Below are positions 11,685-24,200 of a DNA stretch of 64,000 bases, piece by piece. This DNA is from Bradysia coprophila (lineage: Eukaryota > Arthropoda > Insecta > Diptera > Sciaridae): NCBI RefSeq assembly GCF_014529535.1, contig NW_023503608.1:2232001-2296000 (forward strand), given 5' to 3'. Made by a program: the position numbers and the translations under genes. The notes beneath the pieces were generated by a model. That model was not told where the DNA came from. It did no database searches and saw nothing but the letters and a program-made list of their open reading frames with translations. Positions within the stretch are counted from its first letter, which is position 1. Every line of letters begins with the position of its first letter.

Positions 11685-12569
11685 ATGTGCCTTGAAATAG
11701 CTATTTTCCTGTTAACTGTCTGGATGGTGTTGTTTTTCGCACTCGATTTGAGATCGTGTGTGCAAACCACTCATTTAGACACGTAATAGTAACAAGATTT
11801 TATCTACTGCTTATATACCACTAACACGCAGATCCCTTCCTATATATATTACATTACATAGATTTGCACCCGATATTCACGGCGTAAGTGTGCCTAAAAT
11901 TTGAATTTCAAGTCGATGAAAAAGTGAACTGACAAATACGTTTCAACGCTTCCTTGTATGAAAATAACACTGCGTTAAAATTATGAATGAAATTTCGAGT
12001 TGCCGTATGAGAAAATTTTTGCATCTGTCACTTTTACGTTGCTATGTAAATCCACAGTAAATCGACTGCATTTGCTAAGTAGATTGCAGACAGATGCAAT
12101 TTTTAAATATATTCGCGCCCTCCTTTAATTTGTGGATTTGTTTTATTGCTAGCGTTAAGTATCCATTCCACTCAACAAAAAGTAATCCGTGAGAGAGCCG
12201 TGAGAGAGCGAGCTGTCAAATAAACAAAGGAAAAATTGAAAAAGTTCAATTTTGTCTCTCACACGGAGTACTTTTTTAGCAAGAGGAAACTAAGCATTAC
12301 CGTGTCACATCGAAGCGTTAAAGCAAAATTTGATCTTTCAGAAACAGTAACAAAAATATGCGATGACCGCCAGCGTTGGAAAATTCAGAGAAATCTTCCG
12401 CAGGCATTTTAATGGAAAATTCTCATTAATTTTTGATTTAAGTGTTCATTAGAAGCTTCAGCCGTCGTCCTTATCAGGTAACTAACGGTTCTGATTTTTC
12501 GTCGATTGAGCTCTAGTTAAGAGATGTAGCAAAACATAAATCTGATGAAGTCAAAGATTTCGTAAGGAC
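11685..12569. other. Intergenic between P450 and Gp210 fragment
   Basis: No gene is seen except the MITE at 12170-12292. Upstream exons of the Gp210 fragment were looked for at 12340-12560 but not found with confidence. Confidence 0.5.
12170..12292. mobile_element. MITE family B, near-complete copy
   Basis: The same blocks occur in reverse orientation at 27352-27470: ACTCAACAAAAAGTA, GAGAGAGCCGTGAGAGAGC, GAGCTGTCAAATAAACAAAG and TTTGTCTCTCACACGGAGTA. The GTGTGAGAGA / TCTCTCAC parts near both ends are inverted to each other. Confidence 0.7.
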
Positions 12570-12938
12570 ACGTTTGCCGCTTTGGAGATTGCTGACAATA
12601 AGTACGCCACATTGGACGGAAACTATGCGTCGGGGCATACAATCGGAAGCACTACGGTGTACCTGAGAGACAGAAATATACCGAATCATGCGGACAGTGA
12701 TATGCCTCCAATGCCAACAGCTGCGCTGACTATATGCGATGCGAAACAATTGACTCTAAATCTGTTGCCGCACTACAATTGGGTGACAACGGTCGGTGAA
12801 CGTCACGAAATTGCTGTCGATTTAGTATCCCGGTATGTTTCCGTCAGATTTTGATTGGGTGGGTCGTGCTCTAATCACAGAATTTCCATTCTTTACAGCG
12901 ATGGCAATAAAATTACGTGGTCTTATATAGTGAAATGA
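12570..12938 (+). pseudogene. Gp210: Fragment of nucleoporin Gp210
   Basis: Two exons (about 12570-12832 and 12899-12938), joined by a 66-nt intron, encode about 100 residues such as IGSTTVYLRDRN, AKQLTLNLLPHYNWV and GERHEIAVDLVSRDGNKIT. These follow in order an early lumenal segment of NUP210/Gp210, the membrane nucleoporin of the pore ring (in human NUP210, GQSSLVLGHRSI then [20 protein letters not shown]). Gp210 is normally about 1,800-1,900 residues. Here the frame stops soon after DGNKIT, and no further Gp210 exons or membrane segment follow before the peritrophin gene. The retained intron points to a DNA-level partial copy rather than a retrocopy. Alternatively it is the remnant of a displaced gene; the working Gp210 should lie elsewhere. 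Confidence 0.65.
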
Positions 12939-12954
12939 ATGTTCAAATAAGTGC

Positions 12955-13085
12955 AGTAATAGGTATTTTCCCAATGTATGCTAAAATGCTTTTTTAGCGA
13001 ATGAGAGTCTTCCAGCTCGACCCTACGTTTCATACGTCGCGATAATGTCAACACTAATTAGAAAATAGTATTTTTCGTACCAAGT
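12955..13085. mobile_element. MITE family C, copy 2
   Basis: The stretch TAGGTATTTTCCCAATGTATGCTAAAATGC, with its inner part GCTTTTTTAGCGAATGAGAG, parallels the 9.1-kb copy. The far end has AATTAGAAAATAGTATTTTTC. Ends are imprecise. Confidence 0.5.
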
Positions 13086-13125
13086 CAGGAAAGCACAATT
13101 TTTAAATAACGATGAAGATTTTGTA

Positions 13126-13255
13126 TTACAGTGAACGACATCTCAAATGTCTCACTGTCATTTTTTTCAGAGAATGTCATTGTGAATTTGCAATGACACA
13201 ATAAAATTCTCAGAAAAATTTGACAGTGGGACATTTGAGATGTCGTTCACTGTAA
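13126..13255. mobile_element. Hairpin MITE with 35-base inverted ends
   Basis: Left arm 13126-13160 and right arm 13221-13255 are inverted copies with a single mismatch; they begin TTACAGTGAACGACATCTCA. The loop is AT-rich and non-coding. I see no second copy in the window. Confidence 0.8.
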
Positions 13256-13581
13256 GCTCAAGGCGAAACTTTGAACGAAAGAAGTAACGGATAATCGAAC
13301 CCTATATTCCATCCGAATAATATTCAAGCACGGCAGGGTAAATGTTATTGAGTTTATGAGTTTATATTAAGTGTATTCCACAAAAATATGTTTAAATGCA
13401 AAGTATTATGGCTAAATTATGGACTTGCAGAAAGTGTTAGAATTTTCATGGTTTTTGAAAGCATAGCGACGAAACAGAATACAAAATATAAAAAAAGATT
13501 CAATTTTAGGATTTTAGATTTTACTTATGACAACAAATAACGGTCGTTTTTATCCGAGTACTCACGTCAACTCAGGGCAAC

Positions 13582-14612
13582 TTAGGGCAACTCTTCACTG
13601 GATTCTTCCTTATCTTCAGCAGGAGGATATTTACATCCATCAGGATCGCTAGTGCAACTGGTACCGTCGAAAACAAAATCCGTTGGACATGACAAAGTTG
13701 TTGGCCTTGTTGAAGTTGAGGCACCATTACAGTGGAAGTATTCAGTGCAATTGGCTGGATTCTGGAAATTACCCCTGGCAGCACAGTTAAAACGGCATGA
13801 TCGGATGCTTACATCGTAAATTTCAAATTGTTCATGCGGACACTTGAGCATATAGGTATCAATTTGTCCATTTCCTCTGTTAACGCACAGTGCATAAAAG
13901 GCTGGATTACTTGCGTAAACGATGAACGGATTTACTGCCGTAGCCCTTGAACAATCAATGCGTGTGCAAGGGGTCGACCCCTGTTGACATATATTCAAGC
14001 GCGAATTAAAAACAAATCCAACTGGACACTCATAAAGTCTTGATTCTCCCCCCGGCCCCGCGCAAACACGTGATCTTCTGCAGTCACCCGGTTCTGTAAT
14101 CGAATGTCGAATTCGTTTATTTCTGCAAAAAAAGTGAATGTTTTCAAATTTACCCGGAAAAATGCCAGCGTCGGTACATGTAAATCCGGGTCCATTCGGA
14201 CAGGATGCATCTGGCACTGAAGTACAAGTGTTTTCAACACAATATTGGGTTGGCGACGGACAAACAAAGCTTGTTACGGGCACTGGATTGTTTCCCGAAC
14301 ATACCTACACATGGTGCGCAAAGAGTCGTTTATGAATCGGGCAAGAAATTAAGGTATTTCAGAATTTACCAGCATTGTTGCACAGTCGTTTGCACAATAA
14401 GCGCCGCTTCCCTTAGTGCACTTAAGTTCTTCATCATCGCTATTGATTGAAATTTCAGTTCCAAGATTAAATACTGTGTCAAAGGAGGCAACCTTGACCG
14501 AATTTCGTTAAATTTGTAATTATTGTTTTTTAGTTAAAATAATAAAAAAAAAACTTACAATCGTAAGTGTTGATATCACAACCAGCAGCGGTAATAGATT
14601 CCAAAGTGCCAT
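13582..14612 (-). CDS. Secreted peritrophin-A type chitin-binding protein
   Basis: Read on the minus strand: 14612-14559, 14492-14370 and 14304-13582, all joined in phase 0, giving 299 residues. The first exon supplies a signal peptide (MALWNLLPLLVVISTLTI). The rest is Cys-rich with four chitin-binding type 2 (CBM14) units; the last is canonical (CAARGNFQNPANCTEYFHCN ... LSCPTDFVFDGTSC), and the second shows PGDCRRSRVC and ECPVGFVFN. A short acidic tail (EDKEESSEELP) ends it. Such proteins bind chitin in the gut peritrophic matrix, cuticle or tracheal lining. A 31-nt GT..AG stretch (14123-14153) lies inside exon 3, but removing it would break the CBM14 frame, so it is kept as coding. The TATA box upstream suggests strong, regulated expression. 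Confidence 0.88.
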
Positions 14613-14696
14613 TTTCAAATTCACTTAATCCACCTCAATAATACGGTGTAGTATCAATAAGTGCCTATGTCTGTCTTAAAAGGTATTCTCCTGTTT

Positions 14697-14705
14697 CCTT
14701 TTATA
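14697..14705 (-). promoter_or_regulatory. TATA box of the peritrophin gene
   Basis: On the minus strand the sequence reads TATAAAAGG, about 85-90 bases upstream of the start codon at 14612, leaving room for a short 5' UTR. Confidence 0.55.
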
Positions 14706-15779
14706 CTATTTTTTCGGGCAGTGATTTCATATTGAAAGACCTTCGTGTGAGGTGGTTAGGAGCAACAATATTGATTTAGCATTTGTAGTTTTTATGAAAC
14801 TATACAAATAACAGATGATAACTTGAGACCACTTAAAGGCCTTTCAAAAACACTAATGAACCGTTCAGAAATATTTATTTACAATTACCATAACTGGAAA
14901 GGATAAGATTTCGTGTGGAATTTATTGAGACGTGATGTGATAACTTGATGTTTCATATTTCTATCGTAACATTGAGTGTACTGAATGTGAAGACTAGAAA
15001 TCCGCTGATATATTCCCTTGCCCATCAAATGTATCCAGGTAAGTTTAAAAGTCTGCGTCTAATCGAAATCTGCAACTCTGACAATTCGCCGCCTTTTATT
15101 CTTATTTTATGTCTTTACCATGTGATAATGTGTGAACCACTACTTTTTACGCAATCAACTCGATTTGTAAATTCTGTAGTCTCACACATAGAAGTGAGAA
15201 CATATTTCTGAATCATGGCATGGATTCTGCACAATGTGTTTGTTGGCAAGGTAAACGTGCTAAAAGTTTACATTATTGCATTCGATTAAATTATGTCATG
15301 TCGCGTGTGAAATTAAGGTGATCCAATCATGATACGAACAAAATATTAAAAAGAAATTCAGCAGATAAGGAATTAATCAACTCATTTCGAAGTTAGTAAT
15401 TGCCTTGGTGTACTGCTTTTCCACTGATGCGATGAATCGTTCTGATATCCGTTTCTGATGTAAGAAAACTTAATGCGTACAGTAGATGATACAGCCCAGA
15501 GTATAGAAGGTTTTTTTTTGTGATTCTTGAGCCAGCCGTAAGCAGTCTAGATTGAATCTGAGATTATCTCGCATGCACGGACACGACAAGCATGTACATT
15601 TTTAACATAAGATTTCGACCTGCTATATCAGACGATATTACAGATGAAATCACAATATTTTCTTAAAATCCGTTCCCTTTCTACTTTAAAGCATTCCGTT
15701 GCAGATCCTTTACTTTACTTCAATTCACGCTGATTTTATTACAGTTTGTTCATTTCATTTTCATGCTTCTTGGCCGAAA
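14706..15779. other. Intergenic, nothing recognised
   Basis: The only longer frame (14945-15211) has no Kozak context, domain or splice partners. No repeat with clear ends is seen. Confidence 0.5.
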
Positions 15780-15950
15780 ATGAGGGCAATTTTTCGAATT
15801 TTCTCGGGTTTCCGGCCCTCTGCATGAAAACTTACATGTGCACCTGTTTGGGACGGTTGATTTAAGGCACTTTCGCTTGTAAGCCTCACTTCGTTCGGCC
15901 TACAATCCGCGAAATTGCCTAAAATCAATCGTCCAAAACAGGTACACAAA
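15780..15950. mobile_element. MITE family E, copy 1
   Basis: Inverted arms 15839-15869 and 15916-15946 (TGCACCTGTTTGGGACGGTT against its near complement) enclose ACTTTCGCTTGTAAGCCTCA. The same inner block (GGACGGTTGATTTTAGACAC, TTTCGCTTGTCGGTCTTAC) is found near 40371-40420. Confidence 0.65.
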
Positions 15951-16249
15951 TAACCATTTCATCACACGAACTACGAAAATTGTAATTTTCGGTTCCCAAA
16001 CGGGAAGCGAAAGTAAAAAAATGCAAGTTATATATCGAAATCGGTTAATACATAATACGAAAGTCGATGTACATAATGCGAAAGTCAAATCTTGTCAAGA
16101 TGTTTACTTTGATCAATATTGAACAAACCGTGCGCCAGTGCTCTGATTAATGTGAACATACAAAGTTGATGACGAATAATTCAAAGGATATTGTTGTTGT
16201 TTTTACGTCTGATTGTTGTGATGGTTGATAATATTAATATTTTCTTATA

Positions 16250-16271
16250 CCAGGGGGCTGCCGCCCCCTGG
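16250..16271. other. Short GC-rich stem-loop
   Basis: CCAGGGGGC and GCCCCCTGG pair as a 9-bp stem with a 4-base loop, followed by ACCCCCGC. It stands out sharply from the AT-rich surroundings. Confidence 0.7.
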
Positions 16272-16376
16272 ACCCCCGCAAATGTCAGCATATTTTGGTT
16301 TAATTCATCATACGATAACGCATTTCTTCGAGTTTATGTGCCTCAATTACAATTTTCGTAGTTCTCGTGATAAAAA

Positions 16377-16507
16377 GTTATGTGGATCACACGGGACGAC
16401 GTAAAGAAATTCAACCTGTGCGATTGCGGCCCTTGCCTTCGGCGCGGGCAGCAACTCTCGCACACGGTTGAATTTCTTTACTTTCGTCCCTTGTGATCCA
16501 AATAACT
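16377..16507. mobile_element. Hairpin MITE with GC-rich loop
   Basis: The outer arms (GTTATGTGGATCACACGGGA ... and ... TCCCTTGTGATCCAAATAAC) are inverted repeats of about 45 bases with a few mismatches. The loop CCTTGCCTTCGGCGCGGGC resembles the CTCG-TTCGG-CTCG loops of other hairpins here (for example near 47690). Confidence 0.7.
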
Positions 16508-16510
16508 ATT

Positions 16511-16700
16511 TTACACAGTTTTAGATATGTCAGAGTTTTAAATGTACCCAGTCAATTAAGTTCTTCCCAAATTATGAATTTTTGGCGCAAAGTTTAAAAT
16601 TTCTATCGCGAATTCAAATATTGCGCAATTTGGGAAGAACTTAATTGACTGGGTAAATTAAAAACTCTGACATATCGACAGTCTTTAGAAACTGTGTAAA
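16511..16700. mobile_element. MITE family D, copy 1
   Basis: Arms of about 75 bases run inward from TTACACAGTTT and its inverse AAACTGTGTAA. The inner parts CCCAGTCAATTAAGTTCTTC / GAAGAACTTAATTGACTGGG are perfectly inverted. The loop (TTTTGGCGCAAAG ... ATTGCGCAATTTG) resembles that of the element at 17250-17510. It abuts the preceding hairpin almost directly. Confidence 0.75.
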
Positions 16701-17249
16701 AATGAAATGAACAAACTGTATATAAGAAGATAATGCCATTTGTAGCTCATGGGCTCTTTTTGTTATCGTTGTCGATAACAAATGACAAGCCGTTTCTGAA
16801 AGGCTAAGCTTCAGCTGCAAAAAGCACAGCTCCGGATAATCATTTCACAAAGTCGGATAAAACCAAACGGGAAATCATAAAAATATTAAAATTGTTGTCC
16901 CTCAGCTCCATAAAAAAGTCACATTAATGGACTGGTAAAAACCATCGGGGATTTTCTTCAACATCGAGTTTGAGTCCGATAAGAGATAAGAAAACATGAA
17001 AAGAACCAACGAGCTTAGTATACACATTGAAACCAAAATATGATTGAGAATGACTAAGAATTCACTACATCTGAAACGTTAAATTTTGAAACGTATTGCC
17101 CATGAATGTCCATGAGGATTAACACTCGAATTATTTTGGTCCGATGTAAATTCTTACACAAATTCTATGGGTAGTTGTTACCCTTACATAAAAAGTCTAT
17201 CATCAGTTAATGACGACGACATAAAAATCAAACGAAATCATCTCCAGCT

Positions 17250-17510
17250 TACACAGCAAAACATATTCAGTGGATTTATTTTAGTTCTGAACCTATTTGA
17301 GATTTTTTAGGGTTTAAAGTCATCGATGTTCCCCGTCAACTAAGTGATTCACAGTATATGATATTTTGACACAGAATTTGAAAATCCCTTAACGAATTTA
17401 AATTTTGCGCCAACATATCATATACTGGGAATCACTTAGTTGACGGGAAACATCGATGACTTTTAAAACTCCGATAAATCGAAAATTGAAAAAATTGTGT
17501 GAACAAACTG
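17250..17510. mobile_element. MITE family D, copy 2
   Basis: Near-perfect inverted arms (about 17318-17370 and 17413-17465: AGTCATCGATGTTCCCCGTC and its complement) lie inside weaker outer ends. The loop keeps AATTTGAAAAT...AACGAATTTAAAT...TTGCGCC, as in copy 1, though the arms have diverged completely. Confidence 0.65.
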
Positions 17511-17999
17511 TAGTTAAAACTGAAGAAGTAATTTGCTTTGCATTTACTGGATGATACATCGGCATTTCCACATTTGCTGGTAATTTACTTACCCTATGCC
17601 AGCACTTACCTAAAAGTCGTTTTTGAACGTTGTAGATCGCCTTTTCTAATAATTTCTTTCGTATGTACGAAAAGTCGTACTTTAGGAAACGTATTCGCAA
17701 CTTAGACTAACTATACTAATTACTCTAAGATTCGCAACGTAAATAAAACAAATGGCAGCATTGGGAGATCATCTACTCGAATTCTGTTTCTATGTAACTC
17801 AGCTGAAAAGAATGTGAAGCTGGCATATCGTTCCAAATTTTCGAATCAGATCGAATCGGATTGTTCATTTTATCATACTAAAAAGTAAGTTGCATTTTCT
17901 TCACGTGACGATGAGTATTTCTAGTCTAGCTAAACTACCCTTAATTTAGTATAATGAAGGCATTGAAGAAAAAAACTGATTTTTAGAACAGCACACGTT
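17511..17999. other. Intergenic downstream of lilipod
   Basis: No gene supported. The 100-codon minus frame at 17398-17700 overlaps the family D hairpin and is not convincing. Confidence 0.5.
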
Positions 18000-18021
18000 T
18001 AATCTTTCATCACACAGTCAC

Positions 18022-18027
18022 TTTATT
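18022..18027 (-). terminator. Polyadenylation signal of lilipod
   Basis: TTTATT on the plus strand reads AATAAA on the minus strand, about 250 bases after the lilipod stop codon (18275). The intervening AT-rich sequence is the likely 3' UTR. Confidence 0.5.
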
Positions 18028-18274
18028 TAAACAAGCAACAAAAAATTTACAAAATTTTAAAATCTGAATTTCGAAAAATATTAACTGAAATTGTTGTGCG
18101 ATAGTCGACGAAAGTAAAATACCAAAAAAAATCTCTCTCTCTTCATTCACGCAATTTAAAAATAAAATCTTCTTCCTCTCCTCAGTTTACAAAACTAATT
18201 AACAAATAAATTAAATAATCTCTACACTACCATCCTTCCGCATATATCCTCGGGTCAATGCTAAAATGCTAAAA

Positions 18275-21200
18275 CTATTCAGATTTTTTGGTTTCAATAT
18301 TTGTACTTAAACAATCAGCCGGTTCCGGAACATTAGCGGTATCATTGAAATGTTGATTACATTGGGTCGATCGGTAGCCGAATAATGATCCTAATCTGTT
18401 CGAAAAAGAAAATAAATAAAAGAAAAATCAAAAACCTTGTGGAATCAGGAGTTTGTTTTTTAAAAAAAATTGTTTTCGTTCTTAAAAGTTTGGTGCTTCT
18501 TGTAAATAGGATATAGTGCAGTAAAGCGGACACGTAACAATGATGAAAGCTTATTAATGCTCAACCATTGGATATGTATGATAGGAGGAGCAGTGACTTA
18601 GTAATAATTGGATTAAGTTTATTATTTTGATGAAAGCTAGAGAGATTTTAATTTCATTTTTCGTTTATTTATTGCTTTTTTGATTAAATATATAAAAAAT
18701 AAATATAATCGTTGGCGCACTTAAAATTAGATTCAGCGACTCAATGAGGTTGGTTTATCGTTCTCTCACTTTTAAATATTCTAATTATACGAAGCTTAAC
18801 TACAATTTTAACTTAAATAATCAACAACTCCTACAGCAGTCTTATTGGTTTTCTTTATTCTTCAATTCTTTTTCTCATTTTCATTGCTTCAATTGGAAAG
18901 AGCTCAAATCAGACTCAGGACAATCGGATTTAGTTCAAGTTGACCTGAGACTGACCTTGACCTGATTTTATGTTGCACCTGACCTGATTTGAATCACGTT
19001 TCGTCAGGACAGGTTCATGTCTGGTCGTTGCGAGCATTACTTTTGGAATATTTGTAGGGTGGTGACAACACGCACAGTCTCCGGATACGTGCCAGAAGTT
19101 GGACATATATTGTTCTTTCATTCATACAACAGTTTATCAATGAAAGAACTATAGGTTTGCGACTACTGACACTTGTCCGGCGACTGATGGCGACTGCCCA
19201 CCCTAATTCGATTTTCAATTTCAATTGGTTTTTTGACTCTAAAAAATGACATTAAAACTATTTCGAAATGGAACACAAAGACTTCGAAAATGTGAGGGAT
19301 GAATTTAACCTTTTACGGACGACTACAATCATCTATTCTCGACAATGATGACACGAATGAACGACGAACTCTAACGTCGTCTCATATTACAGTAAACTCC
19401 TTGTAACAGTAGCCGTTTCTCAGCTGGCCCACTTATACAAACAAAACCTCTCGTGCGGGTGAGACAGTTACACGCATTGACGTAGTGTAATAGATTTAAT
19501 AATGATATGTGTGTCGTCAGTGAAAGGTTAAAAATAATGACAATTCAAGAAAAACTTATATTTAAAGGTGACAATAGGTTAACTGAACTGGTACTTTGTT
19601 AGAGGGAACAGCTAAATATGAAAATTATCTTATTTTGTTAGTTAGTGCAAGAAAACATAGTGGAAAAACCCAATTTTTCTAATTTTCTGGGATTTTAATC
19701 GGTGGTTGGAGCCATTGGAATCATACGTAGATATCGTTCTTGAGCGTTTGTGCTAACAGTAATTTCAGTACTGATAACATCACCTGATCTGTTTTCAATT
19801 TTCAAAGCTTAATCATTTGACTCTTAACTCACTGATGCCATCAGGTTATTCCTTCGATATATTTGATTTTAAAACTTAACACATAGATTAACCGAGAGCC
19901 CGGCTGCATGCCGATGAGTCTGTCATAAGGTTTGAACGGTTTGAAACCTATGCAACACTTTCACACGATCCCACTCTTAACGATCTTATGGCTCTTATCG
20001 AATGAATATCTCAACAGTCTCATTTCGTAGAACATTCAAATGCGCGTCAAAGTAAAGGCATTGGTGCCAAATGAAGATTAAAGTTTTCATTGAAAAGTCT
20101 GTGCTACCTGGTACGAGACAAGTTAAATTTTCCACTTGTCTGCTGCCACCACAGGCTTCGAATTTTTTTTTTTTTTAATCTAATTCTTGATCTACCCTTT
20201 ACACCTTTGACACTAATTTAAACATTACACGATCTGTGACGGTTGAGATATACACTAGGCTTGCTCTCGTTAGCCTTAAAAAAAGACGTAGAGAAACACA
20301 AATGTTTTTATTCTTATTGGCCATGGCCAGTGTAAAAATGTGGCATAGATTTCAAACCATGGCCTTATGAAGAACTCATACACATGCACACATAGGTTGT
20401 CGATCTAAAGGAATCCAGGCGATTTAAATATTGTAAATTCCGATCACATCAACCACCTTGATACACAAAACGAATGTAAATGGAGCCTAGCTTCAATGAT
20501 TTTTCCATTATAATTAAACAAAACAAAAAATGACAAACTGTTTTCACACGAAAAAAAATCGTCCACAAACAAATAGCTGACGGTATTCCTGTCTTGCCCA
20601 TTAAGAGTATATATGTCGTCAGTATAGTGTGAATTTCTCATATCATAAATAATCTTCTAACATTCGCATATAAAGCTTAATTAATGAACGACATGTAACT
20701 GATGCAAAGAACATAATTTTCAACTAACCGAGCGCATAATTCTCGACGAACCGTCGCAGTGAATTTGTTCACCAAACAAAGTGTCGTCGCCGCTCCGAAA
20801 CACAAATTGTAGCCCAACACAAACGTGAAGTTTCCCAGCCATTCGATGGCCCCGTAATCGCCGAGCAAATCAAAATTGGTGATTCCTGAAACGATTTTCG
20901 ATACATTAGAGACGACCTTCGTTTGTGAAACAGTCTGTCAACCCATCTTACCAATAATTCGCGAGAGGAGCGGTTGTGCCGAACTCAAAATTAATACGAG
21001 GGCACAGTTGATGATTAGCAGCGATAGTGATGTTTGCTTTATTCTTGGCCGTACATTTCGCATCCAGGGCATTGTGTATAGACCGACCGTAGATGTTGCC
21101 CCTAAGTAGAATATTATGCACACTTCTAGGGCCGCACCAATCGGACCTAGTTTCGATAACGAAGTGATTCCAAGTGTGAATTGCTGAAAATGGAGTCGGG

Positions 21201-24200
21201 CTTAGTGTCTTCATTCCAGATATTAAATGCAACAAGAATCTTACTCTTGTACTTAAAGGCAGTGCCTTGATGCCAATCAGCAATTCCAATGTGTTTTGCA
21301 CAACAATCAGTACCGTTATCCCCGTTAAAAAGAGCAGCAACAACATTGCGATGGGATATACAAAATTACGTTGAAATGCCGTTGAGGTACGTTGTTTATC
21401 TGTATAATCAAATCGGATTCGGTGTTAGAACGAAAAACTATGTTAACTATGTTACCACGCGAACCAACCTAATTCCTTTCGTTCAGACTCCAATTCTCTC
21501 AGTCTTTCGTGTAAGTGATTCACATCCGTAGAATTCCCATTTCCAGACTTCATTTTATACAAATCGCCAATGCCAGACGTATAAAGTTTGGCCGAGTCGT
21601 ACAACGATCGGTGATGACTGTTGTCTAAACGATAGCAAACAAAATCTTAGCGACGTCAAGTTAATAGATCGAGATCACATACCTGCGACACAATTGTATG
21701 AGTTTTCTAACTTTCTACGGATAAAAGCCTCCTCTAAGTTGAATGTTTGGAATTCTTCGTCGACATCACGAAGTAAATGCGGTTTTACTAATACTTGGCC
21801 GACAACACCGAACAGCTTCACGAAACCAAATGGCGTACAAACTGTTAAGAAAAGAAGAAAATTATGAAATCAGTCAAGGCCTTTACAAAGAATGCGATTG
21901 CACTCGATCTCTACAGTTTCAAATAGACTTTTTTTTTGCAATAATTTTGATTTAATAGTTTGCCAAGCATACTACCAAGCAAACTTCATCGAATCTCTTC
22001 AACCTAATGTATTCAATACATGAACGATCAGAAACATTTCACACTCGAGATGGAAACAAAATCATCAGAAGAGACCAGCCGAAATCTCACCTTATGAAAA
22101 GTATCGACAACAGGCTGCAGAACAACACCCACATCTCCCATGAAGCATAATATTGACAACAAATAGTACCCATCAAATTATGAATTGTGATTCCACCACT
22201 ACCCTACATCAGCTAACTCGATCAAAAGTCTTGTATGATACAAAAACACCATGAGCATAATTTTCCATTGTTCTACATAGTTACACGATGAGAGGCAAAT
22301 CAAAGAGACTTCTACAATTACTCTTCATATCGTGTGAGTCTAACAAACATACGAAAAACCGGTGAACATATAAATTAGAATTAATTTATACGTTCACTGA
22401 TGCGAAAGACCACAATCGAACCGTTTTTTTTTTCTTAAGCTGTTCTTGAATTTAGGATTTATAACAAAATGCAGAAGGTCACAGTGCTGTCTTTCCAGAA
22501 ATTTCCCCTTCAGACGGTCATTTTATTATTTGCATAAATTGGATGTATATTTCATCACACAAGCTTGCACCACCGCGGTATCTCTTTTTAAAAAAGTCGA
22601 ATTTTTGTATCTCACACATTATATAAGTAAAAAAAAGTCTGCAGGGGGCTCTCAAAGTTATCATTTCGTACAGAATCGTTACGGGTCCCATACACCAGAC
22701 ACAAAAGATGAAAAGTAGAGTTTTCGTTAGAATTTTGTTGATCCGAGGCGTAGCTCATTACACACACGAAAACGAGACTTCTTATTTTTATCCCGAGTTA
22801 TGTAATGGATTTCACATGCTGAAAGCGTGGTAAGTAGTGCTTCACACATACAATGTGTGGTTTTCGACGCAAGTAAGCATGTAAATTTAAATAAATTCAA
22901 AACTGTTACAAAATAGTTTCGCTTGGCGTTTAAGTTGCGTGAAGATAGGATTTTCTAAAATGTACCATTAACAACATTTTTAGACGAAAACGGAATTTTT
23001 GATAGTCTAAGCAAAGCTGGACAGTGGACAGTGATTAAAACTTTTAATTTAAAAGTCATTGGTCTCCATTGAGTCATTTTGACTTAATCTTTGGCCAAAG
23101 CACACCACAAACACTTGGAGGACGATTTTCAAAAAAAAATCGTTTTGTGCTGTCTACAACATTTTTAAGAGTTTTAAGACTATCCAAGTGATAATCGAAT
23201 ACAATCCTGTATCGATTTGAAAACTTAAAGTTTCTGATGAACTGAAGTTTTCACAACGACTCATCAAAATTATTTTTCCCACGAATATTTTCCGATTTTT
23301 TTTTCTGTTGATGTAGGCTCTAATGAAAAGAAAAACCTTAATTTGGCTAACAAACAACATAAAACTATTTTGCGGTAGAGGTTGAAATATGTTACCGCAC
23401 CAATACTGGAAAACTTCTTCTATTTTGAGCCAAATTTGAGTTAATGATTTTTTTCGTTACGTTATCCGTATCATCGCACACCCCCAGTGTGAATTGATTA
23501 GAAGAAAAATCTATCGCATTTTACCCTTATAATTTCTAATTACCATTGTGGGGCACGAAACAAATTATCAAACCGGTAATACTCCGAAATTATAATTTTT
23601 TTAATTTTGCTTCTATTGAGATTATGTAAATGCTACATTCTCTTCATTCATGCGGAAACACTGATAGTCTGATAGTATTACCTTTTAACCCCGAAGAGCT
23701 AACTACGTTAAGATGAAGTTATATGTGAGCACTGGCTCTGTTATATACGTTAATTTTCTTCGTTGCAAGTAAAATTAGACAGATTAGCACAAATTCTTAC
23801 TTTCGTCCTTGAAAATTCTCTAAATATTCTCTAATTATCAAACGTAAAAATTGTCGAAAATAAATATTTATCAGCAATCATTAGACTTAATTTTCGATCT
23901 GTGAACTTTCTATACCTACCATACCATTGGACATTTTTTTCTGTGATTTTTGAATGCAATAAAAAAACTCGCAAGTGAAAATAGAGAAATCGCTGAAAAG
24001 TAGAGGGGTCATACATATTTTGCCCGCTCTCCCACGTTTTTTTTTTTAATTACTAATTAATACAATACGTACAATGAGCCTGTCGGTGGCTGTAATGCTC
24101 TGACTTCTCAGGGCAGCTATTATAATTAATACTTATACAAAATGAAATATAGTGTGTCACACTGTCACACCTCTCTTGGTTTCACCCACCTCTGTAAGTC

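Noticed and set aside
14123-14153. 31-nt GT..AG stretch in the peritrophin gene as an intron
   Set aside because: It is shorter than usable introns, and removing it would shift the CBM14 frame that continues correctly without splicing.
18910-19020. GACCTGA-rich stretch as a nuclear-receptor element cluster
   Set aside because: The words are irregularly spaced and degenerate, lie in a lilipod intron, and look more like a decayed simple repeat.
22088-22190. Stretch with a good minus-strand donor (AAG|GTGAGA), considered as a lilipod exon
   Set aside because: No reading frame fits the required phase, and the true exon 5 (YYLPFLYSCISFLG) was found at 31571-31639, after which all exons join.
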